Shown: positions 62,601-64,000 of the stretch, one piece after another
How positions within the stretch are numbered: position 1 is the stretch's first letter
How the letters are laid out: every line of letters begins with the position of its first letter
DNA from: Natronomonas marina
GTDB lineage: Archaea > Halobacteriota > Halobacteria > Halobacteriales > Haloarculaceae
Reading direction: 5' to 3'
Assembly (NCBI RefSeq): GCF_024298905.1
Contig: NZ_CP101154.1
Coordinates: 1,364,001 to 1,428,000, forward strand
Length of the DNA stretch: 64,000 bases
The notes under the pieces: model-generated
What the model was told of the DNA's origin: nothing
What the model saw: only the letters and a program-made list of their open reading frames with translations
Databases searched by the model: none
Translations under genes and position numbers: made by a program

Positions 62601-62707
62601 GCCTGTGGCTGGCCTGGTACGCCACCACCGCGCTCGGGGGCACCCTCTCGTTCGACGACGACCACGACGGGGGCGCCGTCGTCCTGACGCTCCCGCGGGA
62701 GGAGTAG
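59636..62707 (+). CDS. Large multi-sensor histidine kinase (receiver-like, GAF, PAS, GAF, PAS, PAS)
   Basis: 1023 residues from a GTG. A receiver-like N-terminus (about 1-120, VRVACVGNFDDGIAALPDF) lacks clear phosphorylation residues. Next are a GAF (about 140-295, GCEYLDLDIGFL, CYVGGTITVDG), a PAS (about 305-425, VLERIDDGFFALDADWEF), a second GAF (about 430-575) and two PAS regions to 810. The kinase core has His823 in LRHNLRNSGTVVEGYLELL, N box ELVENAAVHGG and DDGPGIPDRE. The G2 box reads LNHSRGLGLWL. No membrane segment was seen. The stop abuts the convergent amidohydrolase stop. Confidence 0.88.
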   Translation: MTAEFERSVRVACVGNFDDGIAALPDFDGVVRRVSTVDAVVPERVDCAVVVPHEGWESAVESLRRRRPSLPVVVAGRADPEVGAAVSRLGVEYAPIGAFEGSEGSLTARIRAIADDSASGGPPAVRADGGEAETRHERALRDLHRVSTADHDGFEALAEELLAVGCEYLDLDIGFLASVDEADDRFEVVSARGDHPKIQPGGVASLSTTYCRRAIDAESPLTVTDAASDPEWRADPAVEKYGLGCYVGGTITVDGETVGTLCFADEAAREVDFSAVERSFVELLVERVSHELEREDREAELRATRDRLNTVLERIDDGFFALDADWEFTYLNEFGAEIIRSAAASEVEEVVGRNLWEAVPSAEGTVFERNYRRAMENQESVDFEAYYEPLETWFGVSAYPSEEGLSVLFQDITRRKRREEALNALLSTTGELMTAHDREAIAAIGRDAAENVLGLEYVLVRLYDEEADVLYPAARSDAVATEMDERPRYAPGEGLPGRAFQRGEILAYDGTEAELPGEAGAIAAAYCLPLGDHGTVTVGTRADTQFEDDQRALAEILAANVRAALDRARRERRLDQYRAIHENVEQMVFVLDADGAVRLLTEPLATVLGVDPETARGTSAEAFLAAGASGPEGVLDELRGTAPDTSRTFEAALRTPDGELPVEIELSSLPGDRFDGAVGVVRDCSELETERARFSSLFERSPDPITDAVLTDHGPLLREVNPAFAETFGVDRETARGRSTNDLIVPDDHREEAERLDVLDPSDLLEPTEVVRETADGQGTFLFRGVHYAESEEGPRAFGIYTDITDRKLNERRIGMLNRVLRHNLRNSGTVVEGYLELLAAELDGETEEYADRALDAIDRIIALAERVRDIERALSVDRGDRRVVDLGRAVEEAVAAAGERNAAATFEVDVEDASVDGGDLFEKAVAELVENAAVHGGEAPTVTVTGSVDAETIRLAILDDGPGIPDRERAVVTGETDITQLNHSRGLGLWLAWYATTALGGTLSFDDDHDGGAVVLTLPREE

Positions 62708-63577
62708 CTACAGCCCCAGGAACGCCTCGGCGTTCTCCCACAGCAGCTTCCGCTGGACCTCGGGCGGGTAGTCGGTGTGGTCCGCGAAGTCGGCGAGCCA
62801 CGCCTCGGGCTCTATCATCGGGTAGTCGGTGCCGAACATCACCTTGTCCTGCAGGACCGAGCCGGCGTACTGCAGCACCTGATCGTCGATGTAGCGCGGC
62901 AGCCACCCCGAGAGGTCCATGTAGACGTTGCCCTTCTGCTGGCAGACGGCCAGTTGCTCCTTCTCCCAGGGGAAGGCGGGGTGGGCGAGCAGGATGTCCA
63001 GCTCGGGGTGTTCGGCGGCCACGTCGTCGACCATGAGGGGGTCGCCGTACTTCACTCGCAGGCCGCGGCCGCCGGGCGCGCCCGCACCCAGCGTCGAGTT
63101 GCCGCCGTGGAAGACGACCGGCACGCCCAACTCCTCGATGGTGTCGAACAGTTCGCGGTGCTGGGGGTCGTTCGGCGCGAAGCCCTGGGCTATCTGCTGG
63201 AACTTGAACCCCGAGAGGTCCAGGTCCTCCACACAGCGGCGGGCTTCCTCGACGGGGTCGTCCTTCAGCGGGTCGACGGAGCCGAACCCGACGAAGAAGT
63301 CGGGGTACTCGTCGCGCACCTCGGCGACGTGGTCGTTCGGCACCGGCGGGTTCCCCGTGTTCGTCTCGGCGTCCCAGCCGAGCAGTACCGTCCGGTCGAC
63401 GCCGGCCTCGCGGTACTCGGCGACCATCTCCCCGTAGCTCTTCGTCTCCATCTCGGCGCCGAACTTCCGGGCGGCGTCCTGCAGTATCTCGCCGCCGGCG
63501 TCCTCGAGGAAGACGCTCGTCGGCTGGTGGGCGTGGGTGTCGACCGCGCGGGGTTCGCCCTCGAAGACCTCCAGCAT
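62708..63577 (-). CDS. Amidohydrolase_2 family protein (ACMSD-like)
   Basis: 289 residues. VDTHAHQPT gives the HxH metal ligands, FHGGNSTLG and LLAHPAFPWE further ligands, and FGTDYPMIEPEAWL the last Asp. The TIM-barrel type matches the ACMSD-related decarboxylases/hydrolases. The substrate is unknown; aromatic-acid pathways are common in this family, which suits the nearby paa genes. The ATG at 63577 lies two bases after the MaoC stop. Confidence 0.86.
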   Translation of the reverse strand: MLEVFEGEPRAVDTHAHQPTSVFLEDAGGEILQDAARKFGAEMETKSYGEMVAEYREAGVDRTVLLGWDAETNTGNPPVPNDHVAEVRDEYPDFFVGFGSVDPLKDDPVEEARRCVEDLDLSGFKFQQIAQGFAPNDPQHRELFDTIEELGVPVVFHGGNSTLGAGAPGGRGLRVKYGDPLMVDDVAAEHPELDILLAHPAFPWEKEQLAVCQQKGNVYMDLSGWLPRYIDDQVLQYAGSVLQDKVMFGTDYPMIEPEAWLADFADHTDYPPEVQRKLLWENAEAFLGL

Positions 63578-63579
63578 GG

Positions 63580-64000
63580 CTACTCGGCGTCCCGCCGCTT
63601 GAAGAGGAACTTCATGTCGCCCTCGAAGACGGACTCGCCGTCCTGGTTGGTCATGTGGGTGTCGATCTCGACGTAGCCGGCGTCGTCGCGGCTGTCGAGT
63701 TCCCGCTTCTCGGCGCACTCGTAGACCGCGCTGACGGTGTCGTCGATGAACACCGGGTTCGGGACGTCCATGTAATTCATCCCGAGGAAGGCGACGACGG
63801 TCCGCTCGACGATGCCGGTTCGCTGGAACAGCCCCGTCGCAATGATGAACGTCATCGGGCCGTGGCCGATCCGGGCGCCGAACGGCCCCTGCTCGGCGTA
63901 CTCCTTGTTCGTGTGCAGTTCCGTCCAGTCGCCGGTGAACATCGAGTGCATCCGGAAATCCGTCTCCGTGATCGTCCGTCCGGCGCTCTCGAAGGTCTTG
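63580..64000 (-). CDS. MaoC-like dehydratase, N-terminus cut by the window edge
   Basis: The frame is open to the right edge: KTFESAGRTITETDFRMHSMFTGDW, then ARIGHGPMTFIIATGLFQRTGIVERT. This is the MaoC hot-dog fold with the G-x-HG-type loop (GARIGHG) as catalytic region. MaoC enzymes hydrate enoyl-CoAs. It precedes the amidohydrolase in one operon. Since the 5' end is missing, full length and start are unknown. Confidence 0.85.
   Translation of the reverse strand, partial: KTFESAGRTITETDFRMHSMFTGDWTELHTNKEYAEQGPFGARIGHGPMTFIIATGLFQRTGIVERTVVAFLGMNYMDVPNPVFIDDTVSAVYECAEKRELDSRDDAGYVEIDTHMTNQDGESVFEGDMKFLFKRRDAE

Overview
The window is high-GC (about two thirds G+C) DNA from a haloarchaeon (class Halobacteria). 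Predicted proteins are strongly acidic, many start codons are GTG with no leader, and TATA-like boxes sit about 26 bases upstream. The content is archaeal: ribosomal protein S17e, F420 biosynthesis (CofD), fibrillarin/Nop5, GshA-type gamma-glutamylcysteine synthesis, the diadenylate cyclase DacZ, an HTH-10/Bat-type regulator and PAS/GAF histidine kinases. I cannot place it to genus from sequence alone. No rRNA, CRISPR array, integrase or replication origin was seen.

Layout. 1-8.4 kb: end of BirA, a universal stress protein, an amidohydrolase, two paralogous HD-domain phosphohydrolases with a histidine kinase between them, a DUF6498-like membrane protein and a Tat-exported protein. 8.5-13.1 kb: an overlapping cofD operon (CofD, TIM-barrel Dus-like protein, CitG-like protein, DUF447), then rps17e and asd. 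13.2-25.6 kb: mixed housekeeping genes (D-2-hydroxyacid dehydrogenase, MFS transporter, crotonase, HisD, DtxR-type regulator, UspA proteins, a geranylgeranyl-reductase-family protein, PduO-type cobalamin adenosyltransferase). 25.7-30.6 kb: an APC permease, an RCK protein, two small membrane proteins, a CBS-pair protein and a dacZ-mscS pair. Together these look like an osmotic or ion module built around c-di-AMP. 30.7-35.4 kb: hydrolase, pilin-like exported protein with a PKD-like region, and an NADH dehydrogenase-like flavoprotein.

35.4-56.3 kb is the accessory, mobile-element-rich part. Two copies of a 385-bp structured element lie in inverted orientation at 35461-35845 and 47156-47540, differing at five positions. 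Between them are a histidine kinase with a leaderless upstream ORF, tRNA-Leu(UAG) with a tandem array of T-arm-derived palindromes on its 3' side, a MOSC protein, PPAT, gshA, a TnpB element broken by one nonsense codon, a P450, and the flpA-nop5 pair. Beyond them are a lipoprotein whose stop codon lies in the repeat, a tnpB-tail/omegaRNA remnant, two membrane proteins, two rhodanese sulfurtransferases and an intact IS200/IS605-type TnpB element.

54.8-64 kb is a phenylacetyl-CoA epoxidase operon (paaA-paaB-paaC-paaD plus a PaaD-type zinc ribbon) on the minus strand. The intact TnpB element separates paaD from the zinc ribbon. A divergent HTH-10 regulator, a large multi-sensor kinase, an amidohydrolase and a MaoC-type dehydratase (cut by the window end) follow. 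A PaaG-like crotonase at 16.5 kb may belong to the same pathway.
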